64,000 bases of DNA. It comes from Prionace glauca. Lineage: Eukaryota > Chordata > Chondrichthyes > Carcharhiniformes > Carcharhinidae. Under the pieces are notes generated by a model. It had not been told where the DNA came from. It did not search any database and saw nothing but the letters and a program-made list of their open reading frames with translations. The position numbers and the translations under genes are program-made. This document shows positions 1 to 11,330 of this stretch, piece by piece. Each line of letters opens with the position of its first letter. Within the stretch, counting starts at the first letter, position 1. The stretch lies in contig CM075760.1 in assembly GCA_037974335.1 (NCBI GenBank), forward strand, positions 31,332,902-31,396,901, given 5' to 3'.

Positions 1-882
1 TCGGCCCTCGAGTTGCGCCGATCGCATCAACCCCACCAATCTATAGACCTATCTATAACCCCCAATCCCATTAAACCCCATATACTCATCCAGAAGTCTT
101 TTAAAAGACCCCAGCGAGTTCGCCTCCACCACCGACGACGGCAGCCGATTCCAATCACTCACTACCCTCTGAGTGAAAAACTTACCCCTAACATCACCTC
201 TGTACTTCCCTCCCCGCACCTTAAATCTGTGTCCTCTCGTAGCGACCATTTCAACCCGGGGAAATAGCCTCTGAGAGTCCACCCTATCTATTCCTCGCAA
301 CATTTTATAAACTTCTATCAGGTCGCCTCTCAACCTTCGCCTCTCCAGGGAAAAGAGTCCCAGCTCCCTCAACCCATCTTCATAAGGCATGCCTCCCAGT
401 CCAGGCAACATCCTTGTAAATCTCCTCTGCACCCTTTCAATAGCTTCTACGTCTTTCCTATAGTGAGGCGACCAGAACTGCGCACAGTACTCCAAATGAG
501 GCCTGACGAGGGTCCTGTAAAGTTGCAGCATTACCTCCCGACTCCTAAACTCAATCCCTCGATTAATGAAGGCCAGTACACCATACGCCTTCTTGACCAC
601 CTCCTCCACCTGCGAGGCCGATTTAAGAGTCCTGTGAACCCGGACCCCGAGATCCTTCTGCTCTTCAACGCTACTAAGACCCCTGCCCTTAATAGTGTAC
701 TCGTTCATCCCGTTGGTTCTGCCGAAATGGACTACTACACATTTATCCGCGTTGAAGTCCATCTGCCACTTCTCCGCCCATTCCTGCATCCTATCTATGT
801 CCTGCTGCAACTTTTGACATCCTTCCAGACCATCCACAACACCGCCGACCTTCGTGTCATCACCGCCGACCTTCGTGTCATC
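1..882 (-). mobile_element. CR1-like LINE, 5'-truncated, RT C-terminal part and 3' UTR
   Basis: The minus strand encodes the C-terminal half of a non-LTR reverse transcriptase. It starts in the catalytic DDTKVGG box and continues through the thumb region (LVRPHLEYCAQFWSPHYRKD, RRRLRGDLIEVYKML) to the terminal FFTQRVVSDWNRLPSSVVEA. The frame is open for about 280 codons. The element is cut at its 5' end inside the RT and its 3' tail lies beyond the window edge. A 21-bp tandem duplication (about 841-882) doubles the DDTKVGG box. Family placement in the CR1/L2 group follows from the RT signature and the 8-9 bp tail repeats of sister copies. Confidence 0.9.
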
Positions 883-927
883 ATTATCTCTTCTTCTCGC
901 AGAACCGTGTCGTAATACAGGCATAAT

Positions 928-2040
928 TCAAACAAAGGTAGAGTTCAGTGCAGGAATAACGCTGACATATTCTACTGAAATATATACAGGGTCCGTATCG
1001 AACATTACATATCCAGAGAGAATGTCTAGTGCAATGTAAACTGAGTTCTGATCTAGCAGAGTATTAACAGAGCCAGACTGTATTTTAATATAAACAGGGG
1101 CCTGATCCAACAAAATAGAAATAGTGCCGAGTGCCATGTGGGGGTGGGCAAATGCCAGATTCCAATGACACCAACATCCCATGAAAGAAACATTAAAAAG
1201 AAATGACATTGTCAAGGAAAAGAAAACTGAAACAGTGTATTCTGCAGCTTTACTGATAAAGGTGCTTGTGTGACATTAACTGAGACAGCGCCGACTAATT
1301 AATGATACTGGACCGAGTTTTACATGAGCTGAGATGGAGCAAAGTGCATTAGCAATAATGACTGGTACAGGATTGAGACATGTTTAATCTGAGACAGAAT
1401 CCAGAGTGTTAGTGATAACTACTGACACAGAACCCTGACTGATATAAACTCAGTAAAAAGTCTGACAACACCAGGTTGTAGACTAAAACCTGGTGTTGTC
1501 AGACTTTTTACTGTGTTTACGCCAGTCCAACGCCGGCATACCCACATCATGATATAAACTAAGGCAGAGCCTACTTTATTCGTAATAATTGTTGATACAG
1601 AACCGAGACTGATACATCCTGAGATTCGGACAATGCAGCAAAGAGAAAGTGTCGCGAACTGCAATAGAATTGAGATATGGCGTAGTCTTAAATAATCAAA
1701 CACATGGATTGTGCATCGTTAACTTAGACATCACTTAGATATGACAAATAAACTATTAGCATAGCACCTGTGGCAGAACCATGTGTTACGCATGAAGACT
1801 ATACTTCCAGTTTAGTGTACAGCGGCAAATGTTGCGAAGCAGTAAGAATTAAGATACAGCCTCTTGTCAGGTTAGAAGAGACATGGCTCATTGCGATCAT
1901 AACTTAGAAATTATAATATTAACAGTGCCGCTACCTCATATTAGAGTACCTGAAATTGAGCCGAGTGCAGGAAAATAAAACTTAGATAGGACCTCCTGGA
2001 ATGTGATCCAGGCAGAGACTAGTGTAACACAGAGTCAGAG
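928..2040. repeat. Old degenerate tandem repeat, unit roughly 40-50 bp
   Basis: Phrases such as gagacagaaccgag, gtgataactactgac and actgatataaac recur in diverged form through this stretch with no reading frame of note. The array is old and irregular. A similar degraded array lies at about 52.56-52.87 kb. A perfect 27-bp hairpin sits inside it at 1451-1513. Confidence 0.5.
1451..1513. repeat. 27-bp perfect inverted repeat (foldback remnant)
   Basis: Arms 1451-1477 and 1487-1513 are perfect reverse complements around a 9-nt loop. The arm contains ctgacaacaccaggtt, which resembles the terminus of the foldback element at 8443-9192, so this is probably a pair of that element's ends left after internal loss. 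Confidence 0.75.
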
Positions 2041-2094
2041 AGAGTCAGAGGCGAGTTGAGTATAGGCAGAAATATAATACGTTTAAAATTAGAA

Positions 2095-2400
2095 AACGAA
2101 ACATAGAAAATTTCAGCTCAGAATCAGGCCTTTTGGCCCTTCTTGTCTGTGCCGAACCATTTTTTTGCCTAGTCCCACTGACCTGCACTTGGACCATATC
2201 CCTCCACACTCCTCTCATCCATGAACCCGTCCAAGGTTTTCTCAAATGTTAAATGTGACCCTGCATTTACCACTTTATTCGGCAGCTCATTCCACACTCC
2301 CACCACTCTCTGCGTGAAGAAACTCCCCCACCCCCAATATCCCCTTTAAACTTTTCTCCTTTACCCTTAACCCATGCCCTCGGTTTTTTCCTCTCCCCTC
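2095..2400 (-). mobile_element. LINE 3' end fragment
   Basis: Contains the typical family text for a LINE 3' terminus read in reverse: a ccttttggcccttc-like tail followed by the decayed last codons of the RT ORF (atgaacccgtccaaggttt, cagctcattccacactccca). No open frame remains. Confidence 0.7.
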
Positions 2401-2439
2401 GCCTCCTTATTTCATGAGATTTTGGCGTCACTGGTGAAG

Positions 2440-2960
2440 TCAACTTTTGTTGTTATATCCTAATTTCCTTTGAGGATGTGGTGACAAGCTTTGGAAAGCT
2501 GGTGAGTGAGGTGTTCTTCGACACAGCTATTTTTTCCAGAATGGTATTGAGGTTTTTGAGTGGGACAAGTCGGGCAAGTAGAGAATATTCAATCGTTTAT
2601 GTTGCAACAGAGGCCGGTTCATGTGCGGTATTGTCCTTTGTTCTTTGTTCATACTCCTCACTTTTGTCTTGTAGATGACGGATAGAGTTTGGGAATGCAG
2701 GCAATCAGCTGTTCACAACAGAACTCCTGGCATCTGACCTGCTCTTGCAGCAACTTGGTTTAAAAGCCTGTTCCAGTTCAGATGTTCATGAATTATATTG
2801 CCCAGGATGTTGACAGTGAGGGATTCTGTGAGAAAAATTATACTTAGTGTCAAGGGAAAATCGTTGGAATCTCCCTTATTGGAGATGGTCATTGCCTGCC
2901 ACTTGTGTGGCATCAATATTACTTGCCACTCATTAGCCCAAGACTGAACGTTTTCTCAGC
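2440..2960 (-). mobile_element. LINE RT fragment, second family
   Basis: The minus strand carries remnants of a reverse-transcriptase ORF of a different LINE family (protein traces around MTISNKGDSNDFPLTLSI and NILGN). I recognise the text as a common cartilaginous-fish repeat. No intact frame is left. Confidence 0.5.
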
Positions 2961-3077
2961 CATCTCACAGGAAAGTTACGCAGCTTCTCTGACATCTTGT
3001 TAAAAACAGTGATGAGCTCTCCAATCATCAGGAACACTCTGTCGAAGAGCCATCCAGCCTCCATTCTGTCTCCACAG

Positions 3078-3360
3078 ATATAGAACATAGAACATAGAAC
3101 ATTACAGCACAAACAGGCCCTTCGGCCCTCGAGTTGCGCCGATCACATCAACCAATCTATAGACCTATCTATAACCCCCAATCCCATTAAACCCCATATA
3201 CTCATCCAGAAGTCTTTTAAAAGACCCCAGCGAGTTCGCCTCCACCACCGATGACGGCAGCCGATTCCATTCACTCACCACCCTCTGAGTGAAAATCTTA
3301 CCCCGAACATCACCTCTGTACTTCCCTCCCCGCACCTTAAATCTGTGTCCTCTCGTAGAC
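3078..3360 (-). mobile_element. CR1-like LINE 3' end, same family as at position 1
   Basis: A near-identical short copy of the element at the window start, with the tail repeat (tatagaacatagaac) at about 3079-3102 and the last 65 codons of the RT (FFTQRVVS-type terminus, here IFTQRVVSEWNRLPSSVVEA). It is truncated at 3360. The high similarity to the first copy suggests both inserted fairly recently. Confidence 0.9.
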
Positions 3361-6290
3361 ATGCTGAAATTTTCCAGCTTTTTCTGATTGTTTTCAGTAT
3401 TTCATTCCATACAACACATAGTTGTAATTTACTTCGTATGATTTATTTGATATTCCTATTTATTGACATTACACTGGCCCTTTATCATCAAGGAATAAAC
3501 CCTGTCCCAGAATTCAATGGGGAATGGAATTAATTCAGCCCGAGGATAATGAACAGCTACCCAGCAGCCTCTGCGCTTCATTAACATTTAATCACCTCAT
3601 CATCACATTGAAAGCCCTGGTACAAAGCTGGAGTGTGTGATGGTTTTCAAAGTGATTATATAAATGAAACCAACCGTATCTCATGTGAAGTTACTGAATC
3701 TTTAAATCCCGATTTATTATTACACTGTTTTGGGAAGTAATGTCACACTTGTAGTTGTCCAGTGAGTCTCACAATATTTCTGTTGTACCTTATTTAATTT
3801 TCACCCTGTTACCTTACTAATTTGGGTGAGGGCATGATGAGAGATTTGTTGTAAGTGAAAGAATCACATGTTTCAAATATTACAATCCTCTCTCCTCAAA
3901 CTAATCATCTTCACTCTTTTTACCTTGGGTATGAAGATTCAGCATCAGCAGAGAAATCCGAGCCTCAGGAAAATCTCGTCCTTCTCTTCGTGAGGATCAG
4001 TTTGCTAACTCCCGAAAAACTCGGGATAGATTTTGCCGAGACACACTGGAAGAATTGGAGACATTAGACTGAGACTAATCGAATAAAGGAGCTGATTCAA
4101 TTTATGAAATAATCAAGTACAAATACGGGAATGCAGAAGAGCATCTTTCAATGCCATCTATTCATGCATCCATCAATCGATTCACTGATTCCTCAATAAA
4201 AATATTCAGGATTCAAACTGTCATTCATTCAAATTTCATTCATTCCAAAGTCATTCATTCCTGCATCAACACAAGAATACAATTATTATTTGCATAGATT
4301 GTGACATAATATTAATTTAGTTGATCAAGTGATCCAGAGGCCCAGGACAATGCTGTGAGGACGGGGATTAAATCGGCCCATTGCAACTGGTCGAAGTTGA
4401 ATTCAATTAATAAACCTGGAACAGATACTAACGGCGACCATTGGAACTTCTCTGACTCTCCAATGGAGGAAACCTACCATCGCTACCTGGTCTCGCAAGA
4501 CTGTGACTTCAGGTGGACAGCAAAGTAGCTACTCTTTAATATCTTCAGAAGTGACCGAAACAAAAACAGCCAGTTCAAGGGAATTTGGGAGAGGCAAAAA
4601 GTGCTGCTCTTTCCAATCAAACATCCCATGGAAGAATAAGGGGAAAGCAAACACAAACATACATTTTCATGTATCTTTTCGCTGAGACATCTCTCAGTTT
4701 GCCTGTAATCCTTTCTATCCATCCATCACAATATCCTGATCATCGTTATGGCTAACAGGGTATCAGAAAAGCTGCATGGATTTCCTTTCTGTAGTAATGG
4801 GGAATAAAAACATCTACAATTACAACTTCTAAAAATTAAAGTGCCTCCAGTACTGTTGCTGGGTAGATTTGTTTTTAATTAGGCCTAACTGACAACGTGA
4901 AGGGTTTTAAGTTGGCTTGAAGCCAAGCGGTCATTACTGAGGAAACAGATCTTTGATCTACTGCACAAACATCCCCAGATGTTTTCTGTCAATAACTTTA
5001 AGCATTTGACAGCAGCTAGGATTGCTGCCAAATACTGTGTGGGGCAGATTAGCGTGAACCTGGATGGACAACATGGGATTCAGACATTTAAACAATAAAT
5101 GTTTCATTCCCACAAGGAAAACACGTTTTAAATCGTAATCATTCTAATCAAATATTTGCATTCAGTGTCCTGTTCATTGTGTGAGTAAATGGTATCACAA
5201 AACAATAGAGTAACCAGATGCTTTTTCATTTGTATAACTTCCAAATAAATGCCATTCCAGTATTTAAAGTCTGTTTGTTAACCAAACCATGAAATGCGAG
5301 CGAGAGAGAGAGATGTTAATTTTTCCCAATTTCCCAGTCACTTGAGATCAGAGTAATGACCAAAAATGAATCGAAATAATATTAAAATAACATCATAAAA
5401 CTGACTTGACAGCGGAGATTCCTGGAATATTGTGAATGTTCTGTATCTCATTTAAACAGGCCTCTTGAGTGTGATTAGCATCGTGCGCTATTGCACAGTA
5501 TAATCTGATTTCCATTCTTGAAGAGTTCCTCTCATAGCTGCCAATGGGTGGAGAAATGATCAGTTCATAACCTGATTCAATGGAAGATAAAACATTTATT
5601 CTTGTGATATTGTGCAATGTGCCGCAAAGTCCTGTTATCTTGTATTCCCAATACCAGTGAATGTTAGACAGCTGGAGGACAACAGAGTGAGCTGCAAAAA
5701 TTTGAACGCTGAAGGAGAACTTTAATGACCTCCGTGCCCGTTCCGAATCATTAACGTCTCAGTCAAAAGTCGATTTAATTTTATGTTTCTCTGTCAACTC
5801 ACTATTTAATCATCAGAAGGGCGGGATTCTTATTATTTTTAAAGGGCTGTCTTCGAGATTGGGGCAGATTGAAAAATACAAGGAGAAACAGTGTAGTGTG
5901 TGCGAGTTTTTACTCATCTTCAGACTCAATTGTACAGTGATAGCCATCCCCGCTTTAAATAGAATCACTTTGTATATTCCACAGATTTAATTACAGAAAT
6001 CGATAAAAACATTCTTCTGATAAATTATGCTTTATTATTGTAATATGACAGAGACCCGGAATTGTTGCAAAATTGACTGACAAACTCTTTATTTTCAGAA
6101 AGTGTTATTTCATCATTTTTAGATGTGTGTTCTTGTTAGTGGCATGGTAATAAAATAGTCATACTTCCAATTGAATTAGATTTCTTTTCAGATAACGAAA
6201 AGATGAACTGCAACATCACCATCAGAAATAATGGGGAGAATATAATGAACATTTTAGTCAAACAAATATCCTGATACAGATAAAATGTCC
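3361..6290. other. No gene seen; unique-looking AT-rich DNA upstream of the IgM V exon
   Basis: No convincing coding exon, tRNA or repeat array was found apart from a short attcattc-type patch near 4.2 kb. An octamer-like ATTTGCAT lies at 5154-5161, about 1.4 kb above the V start, too far to call a V promoter element. Confidence 0.4.
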
Positions 6291-6423
6291 ATTTTAATAT
6301 TAATCTATTGTAAATCTCCGAGTCCATTCTGTTGGGGGTGTGGAGGGTGGGACGTGGATCCAGGCGCCGCCTCCAGCAGGGAATCAACAGGCGGCGCCTG
6401 GAAAGCCGCCCCCTTCTGCCGGG

Positions 6424-6433
6424 TATTTAAATA
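6424..6433 (+). promoter_or_regulatory. TATA-like box of the IgM V gene
   Basis: The palindromic TATTTAAATA lies about 93 bp upstream of the leader ATG, inside a GC-rich patch. No clear octamer (ATGCAAAT) is seen between 6300 and 6520, so promoter identity rests on position only. Confidence 0.5.
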
Positions 6434-6525
6434 CCGCTCACTGGGACCGGAATCCAACAGTCCGGGAGCTGGTTTGTTCACTGAGTTCCTGACACAACCA
6501 TTTTTTTTTCAAAGTGACCAGAAAG

Positions 6526-6571
6526 ATGAGCTCGGCGATTTCTCTCACTTTGTTGCTGACTTTCTTATTAG
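6526..6571 (+). CDS. IGHV: IgM heavy chain leader exon
   Basis: A 46-nt exon starting at ATG encodes the hydrophobic leader MSSAISLTLLLTFLL plus the first base of a split glycine codon. A GTGAG donor follows at 6572. The 126-bp intron and phase-1 junction into the V exon at 6698 are the standard structure of an immunoglobulin V gene. The leader targets the chain to the ER. The start is chosen because it is the only ATG giving a signal peptide in frame with the donor. Confidence 0.92.
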
Positions 6572-6697
6572 GTGAGTAGTTTTTATTGCCCAAGTGCCTC
6601 ACTGTTACTGTCTCAGTGTTATGCTCTTGTGCATTGTTTCAGAGTCAGCACTCATTTCACCAGGATTAATCCGCGGGGTTATTGAAATTATTTACAG

Positions 6698-7020
6698 GTA
6701 TCCAGTCGGAAGTTGTGTTTACTCAACCAGAGGTAGCGACCGGGCGTCCCGGAGGCTCCCTGAGACTAACCTGTAAAACCAGCGGCTTCAATCTTCATCA
6801 CGCTTACATGTACTGGGTCCGAATAGTTCCGGGACAGGAGCTGGAGTGGTTGGTTTTCTATCTTTCTTCCTCCAACAACAAGTACGACCCAGAGATTCAG
6901 AATAGATTCGTTGCGTCCAAAGACCTTTCAATCAATATATTCGCTTTGGAAATGAATAACCTGAAGAGAGAAGACACCGCCATCTATTATTGTGCTTGGC
7001 AGACAAAATTACCTGCGACG
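6698..7020 (+). CDS. IGHV: IgM VH exon, probably a germline-joined V-D segment
   Basis: The exon follows a TTTACAG acceptor and encodes a complete V domain. It has EVVFTQPE in FR1, Cys in [10 protein letters not shown], Trp in [17 protein letters not shown] in FR2-CDR2, and DTAIYYCA at the end of FR3. This matches shark IgM VH. After the FR3 cysteine and Ala the frame runs on for eight codons (WQTKLPAT) before the RSS heptamer, longer than a plain V end. With the 12-bp spacer of the following RSS, this suggests a D segment fused in the germline. No free D with flanking signals was seen between here and J. There is no stop or frameshift. It could instead be a V with an unusual RSS. Confidence 0.9.
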
Positions 7021-7048
7021 CACAGCATTTACTGTCAATACGAAAATC
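7021..7048 (+). other. 12-spacer RSS 3' of the VH(-D) exon
   Basis: The heptamer CACAGCA (7021-7027) keeps the critical CAC next to the coding end. A 12-bp spacer and nonamer ACGAAAATC (7040-7048) follow, with 7 of 9 bases as in ACAAAAACC. No acceptable nonamer is found at 23 bp. It pairs by the 12/23 rule with the J signal at 7358-7396. Confidence 0.7.
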
Positions 7049-7357
7049 CCTACTTCATCAATTAATTGTGGCTGGTTCAGTGTTCGCATTTAGTACGTCT
7101 ATGTTCCCGCTGATTTACCTTCTGTGTCCAATAATAAGATCTCATCTGGAAAAAAAGTTTTTTTTTTGTTCATCAGTTGGCAATTTCAATAACATGCCAA
7201 TGTGTTACGCTTCGAAGAATAAAACATCGGGGTGTATTATAAAGACCAAATTGCATCTCCAAATGTAATTACTTTTTTTCAAATAGCCATTAAGACTTTG
7301 CCTCTGACTAGCGAACACTTAAAGAATTGTGGATTTCTGTCTATTTAGTTTAGAACC

Positions 7358-7396
7358 GGTTTTTGTATGACCCAGCCCATGGAATGTAACGCCGTG
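7358..7396 (+). other. 23-spacer RSS 5' of the IgM J segment
   Basis: A perfect nonamer GGTTTTTGT (7358-7366), a 23-bp spacer, then heptamer CGCCGTG (7390-7396). The heptamer differs from CACTGTG at two positions, but the GTG abutting the coding end, the part that matters most for RAG cutting, is intact. Confidence 0.75.
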
Positions 7397-7443
7397 TTTC
7401 GTCGATTTCTGGGGATCAGGAACCGCAGTGACAGTCACTGCAG
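7397..7443 (+). CDS. IGHJ: IgM J segment
   Basis: A 47-nt segment encodes FVDFWGSGTAVTVTA with the hallmark W-G-x-G motif, and ends in a split codon before a GGTAAG donor at 7444. The phase-1 junction fits the first exon of the constant region, giving an Ala codon. Only one J was found, as usual for cluster-type shark Ig loci. The intron to C1 is about 7.5 kb, inflated by the foldback element and several LINEs. Confidence 0.92.
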
Positions 7444-8442
7444 GTAAGAACATAACATTTGTTTGGTTACTGTTCTGCTTGAGAATCTTTTGTTTATAAT
7501 TTTCTCTATTTTGAAAATTCATTCGTTCACTGAAATGTGTGTCTGGTGGACACTGTATTGAGATTTTTTGTTACAATGTTGGTGTGATTCTGTCGAAAGG
7601 GGTTATAGAAATGCGTTGTTTGTGCACAACGGATACTGCTGACCTATTCTGTCACTGACTGTTTTGACTTCTTGTTTATTTGCGAGTCTGCTGTTTGTCC
7701 GGGTCACTTTGAACATCTGTTATACAGATTGTTGTTTCTATACTGTGTCATCTCGGTGACGTTTGATTGCTACTGTTTTACCGATCTAATGAAAAAGGTA
7801 AAAAGGTTCAAATATTTTCTCAATATCACTGTCGTCAGAAATATTTCGCAGTTAGATTTCTATAATCAAGTATTTTTTATGAAGATTGGATTGACGTCTT
7901 ATTATACCGCACATGAAGGCCTACATACATTATTTTTAAAAATCTCAACGCAATTAAAGGCTTTATTAGGTGCCCTTCTACAGATATAACTTGATATATA
8001 GCAGTAGTATCCATAATGTTTATACTGTGGTTATATCATAAGATATGAATTAATAATTATAATATTAGCTTGTTAAACATATTTCGTCTATTCATAGAAA
8101 GTACTTGAGAACCAAAGATGTATGCTTTCAAGAAGGAATTAGTTATTGCTCTTGAGACGAAAGTCATCAAAGGATATGGGATAGGGGGTGGGGGGGTGGA
8201 GGGGAGGGGGGAGTCGTGGCAGAGATCATGAGTTGTGTAATCAACCATGATCAGACTGAAGAGCGGAGCAGGCTCAAAGGGCGGAATCATCCAGTCCTCC
8301 CCCTGTTATCTTAGTTTCTTTGTTTCTCATAGTGCTGTCGCCAATATTTCCATTCCTTTTTTTAAAATTATGATCTGTCGCCAATATTCCCATTCCCTTT
8401 TTTTAAATTATGATGTGATGATACTGGGACTGGGATAAGCAC
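7444..8442. other. J-C1 intron, first part; no gene seen
   Basis: AT-rich sequence with a G-rich patch near 8180-8212 and a short direct repeat of the phrase gtcgccaatattcc at about 8338 and 8378. No exon or RNA gene was recognised. Confidence 0.4.
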
Positions 8443-9192
8443 AATACGAAATCTCACAACACTACGTTAAAGTCCAACGGTCTTGTTTGGTAGTGAATGC
8501 TTTCGGAATATTGCTCCTTCTTCACGTGAGTGAAGACTTGTGTTCACAAATATGACAAACATAGACATAGATTCCATTTACAAGATAATTCTTGGAATGC
8601 GAGTCTCTACATGTAATCAAGTTTTTACGGTACAGACCCTGCTAGTGGAGAGAGGGTTAAGCACAGATCAAAGAGGTGTGAATTGTCTCCAGCCAGGATA
8701 TGAAGTGAAATTTAACATCCCAGGAACAAAGGGGTTTAAATATAGTGTAGACTGAACCTGAGATCCCGGTTGAGGCAGTCCTCATGTTGTGGAACTTGGC
8801 TATCAGTTGTTCCTTAGCGATTCTGTTTTGTCATCTGGCGTGAAGGCCGCCTTAGACAATGCTTACCAGAAGAAGGGCATTCAGCCGCTGATTTTGGGTT
8901 CATGTCACAATATCTGTAACCTCCATGACTTGTCAGGGCTTGCGAAATCTTACTAACTGTCCTGGCTGGAGACTATTCACTCTTCTTTAACCTGTGCTCA
9001 ACCCTCTCTCCACGCAATTGTCTGTACCTGTAAAGACCTGATTACCTGTAAAAGTTCCCATTCCAACCATTCTCTTGTAAATTGAGTCTGTGTCTACATA
9101 TGCCCTGCTTGTGAACAAAACTCTTCAAATGAGTGAAGAGCAATACTTCGAAAGCTTTTGCTAACTTTCACCTCGTGTTGTGCGACTTCACG
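8443..9192. mobile_element. Long palindromic foldback (TIR-type) element
   Basis: The two ends are inverted copies: gtgagatt-type ends with cacaacac, then ctttcggaatattgctcctt on the left and its counterpart agcaatacttcgaaagc on the right. Inner sections are also inverted (gtctccagccagga at about 8685 against tcctggctggagac near 8959). It has no ORF. I recognise the text as an abundant repeat of cartilaginous fish, probably a non-autonomous DNA transposon, but I cannot name the superfamily. Confidence 0.7.
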
Positions 9193-10050
9193 CGTTTTTT
9201 AAATATTATTCATTCGTCCTGAGACCAATGTTTTTCTGGCTGCTGCATTGAGATTTGCTTGTCATAATATGTTTGATGCTGTTGGCAGCCTCTTTTTAGA
9301 ATCATGTTGCTGCTCTTTGAAAGGAAATGAAGCGGGTTACATCCCAGCAATGATTTGTTGTTTAGTTTATGAAAGGTATGTGCTCCGGACCTGCTTTGCA
9401 TGATGATTGTTTGTGAGATTCTTTGGTAGTTTTGCATTCTTTAAAAACAGTGACATGGAGCACTTGCACGTGTGCTGATCAAATGCAAATGTCGCACTTT
9501 TTTAAAGACGATTGGTTGAATGAAAGGCACAGTTTTCAGTGTGAAAATGTTTTAAATGCTATTTGAATGAATGTTAAGCGTTCATTCAGCACGTGATTTT
9601 GAATATAATTTCAATCTGTAGAATTTGCAAATTGGATATTAAAATCAATGTAATTGAAACTGTTTAAGTACGGTAAGCCTCTCAAGGTTAATTAGATATG
9701 TTTTATTTTAAATAACCATCTGTTAATAATTTAACGTGTTCTACAATTCTGCAGTTCATTATGCATAGCTGACGTGAGTGAAGAATGTTATGGATGGAGG
9801 AGATTTTGAAATATTTCTAAAATAATTTTAATAAAACGTGCTGATTCCAGTTTTTTACTGGTTGAGTGATTTTAAATTAATTGACGTATCCTGATCACGG
9901 GAGCTGAATTCAAGTTTTCAGCTTCTCAGATCATAAGTACAAGTTATAAATTTCCATTGGTGAATATTTCATATTCTTCAGTGCTTTGTGGCAGCTGCAC
10001 CAATGTAATTCCTTCGATGTCATTTATTTTTCATTCCAAGATAATAATAA
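9193..10050. other. Intron DNA; no gene seen
   Basis: AT-rich, no convincing exon or structured repeat. Confidence 0.4.
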
Positions 10051-10725
10051 ACATAGAAAGGTAAAAACGTAGATATTAGGAGAAGGAGTTGACCATTCGG
10101 CCATTCGGTCCTGTACCACCATCCATTATGGCCGTGCCTGACCATCAAATTCAATATCCTGATCCCCACTTTCCTCATATCTCCTCACTGGTTTTGCTCC
10201 AATGCTTTCTTTAATTTCCTCTTGAAATCAGACAATGTTTTGACATCAACTATTGTTTGTGATAGTGAATTTCACAAAATTCACTATCACAAAAATAAAA
10301 ATCACTTTCAGCGTGAGGAAAAAAAATTCCTCACCTCAAACAATGACCCCTGGATCTGGACTCGTACACCAACAGCAACAGTCTTTCTGAATCTTCCGTC
10401 TAACTCTTCTCGAATTTTATAAGTTTCTATGAGATTCCCTCTCACTCATCTAAACTCCAGTGAATATAATCCTAACTGATTTGGTCTCCCTTCATATTCT
10501 TCATGTGACAGACATGCCATCCCAGGAATCAGCCTGGTAAATCTTCGCTGTGCAAGGACATCCTTCCTCAGATAGGTACAACAAAACTGAACACAATGCT
10601 CGAGGTGTGGCCTAACCAGGTTCCTGTGCAATTGCAATAAAACTTTCCCATATATTCACTCAAATCCTCTGTCTATGAAAGCCAAGAGATCATCTCCCTT
10701 CTTTACCGCCTGCTGTAACAGCGCG
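10050..10725 (-). mobile_element. LINE 3' region, old copy
   Basis: Read in reverse this is the 3' end and RT C-terminus of a CR1-like LINE (LVRPHLEHCVQFCCTYLRKD, RRFTRLIPGMACLSHEE), with many breaks. It holds a perfect 17-bp hairpin at 10256-10293 that may be a later mutation. Confidence 0.8.
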
Positions 10726-11224
10726 TTACTTTCAGTGACTGATGTACGAGGAAACCGAATTGTTACTGAATATCCATCTCCTCTCAATTTATACCCAATT
10801 TCATAGTAATTAAATGATGTATTTAGTTTCATTTAAATCTGAGAACTGAGTGTCGTTGCCTTTCGCATGATATTTTCAAATGTAGGAAATGAAGTCAGCA
10901 TAAGATCTTCAAAGAAATATTTGGAATTCTGGAAGACAAACTTAATCATTAAAGTCTAAAAATAGTTTTGAACTTAACAACAATATCTTGTCTCCCAAAG
11001 CTATGCCAGACATAGGATAGAATTATATGTAAAATCAAACTAAAATTAACCTTAATAAGTAGTTATTTTTAAAGATGAAATTGAACAACAAGATTTCAAC
11101 TTCATTTTCTCCTGAGTTCTCAGTGCAGCAGATAATTAGAATGAATTATTCCCATTCAGATGTATAATGTTCATGTGTACCTCCTTTTAATAAATCACAC
11201 AATTCAGCAATTAATTAGAGTTTT

Positions 11225-11330
11225 TAGGAATAGGATGTTGCTGTATGCTTTGCCAGAGAGTCGGTGCAGACTCTATGGACCCAATGGCCTCGTTCTGCAC
11301 CGTAGGCTCGATTGTATGATTCTGCGACAG
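11225..11330 (+). mobile_element. SINE 3' fragment
   Basis: Contains the recognisable 3' text of a tRNA-headed elasmobranch SINE (gagagtcggtgcagactcta, then atggcctcgttctgcacc). The head is missing. Confidence 0.65.

Noticed and set aside
5154-5161. Octamer as the IgM V promoter
   Set aside because: It lies about 1.4 kb upstream of the leader, far from the normal position.
7141-7250. A free D segment between V and J
   Set aside because: A T-rich nonamer-like run at 7158-7169 and caatgtg at 7198 do not have 12 or 23 bp spacing, and no second flanking signal was found.
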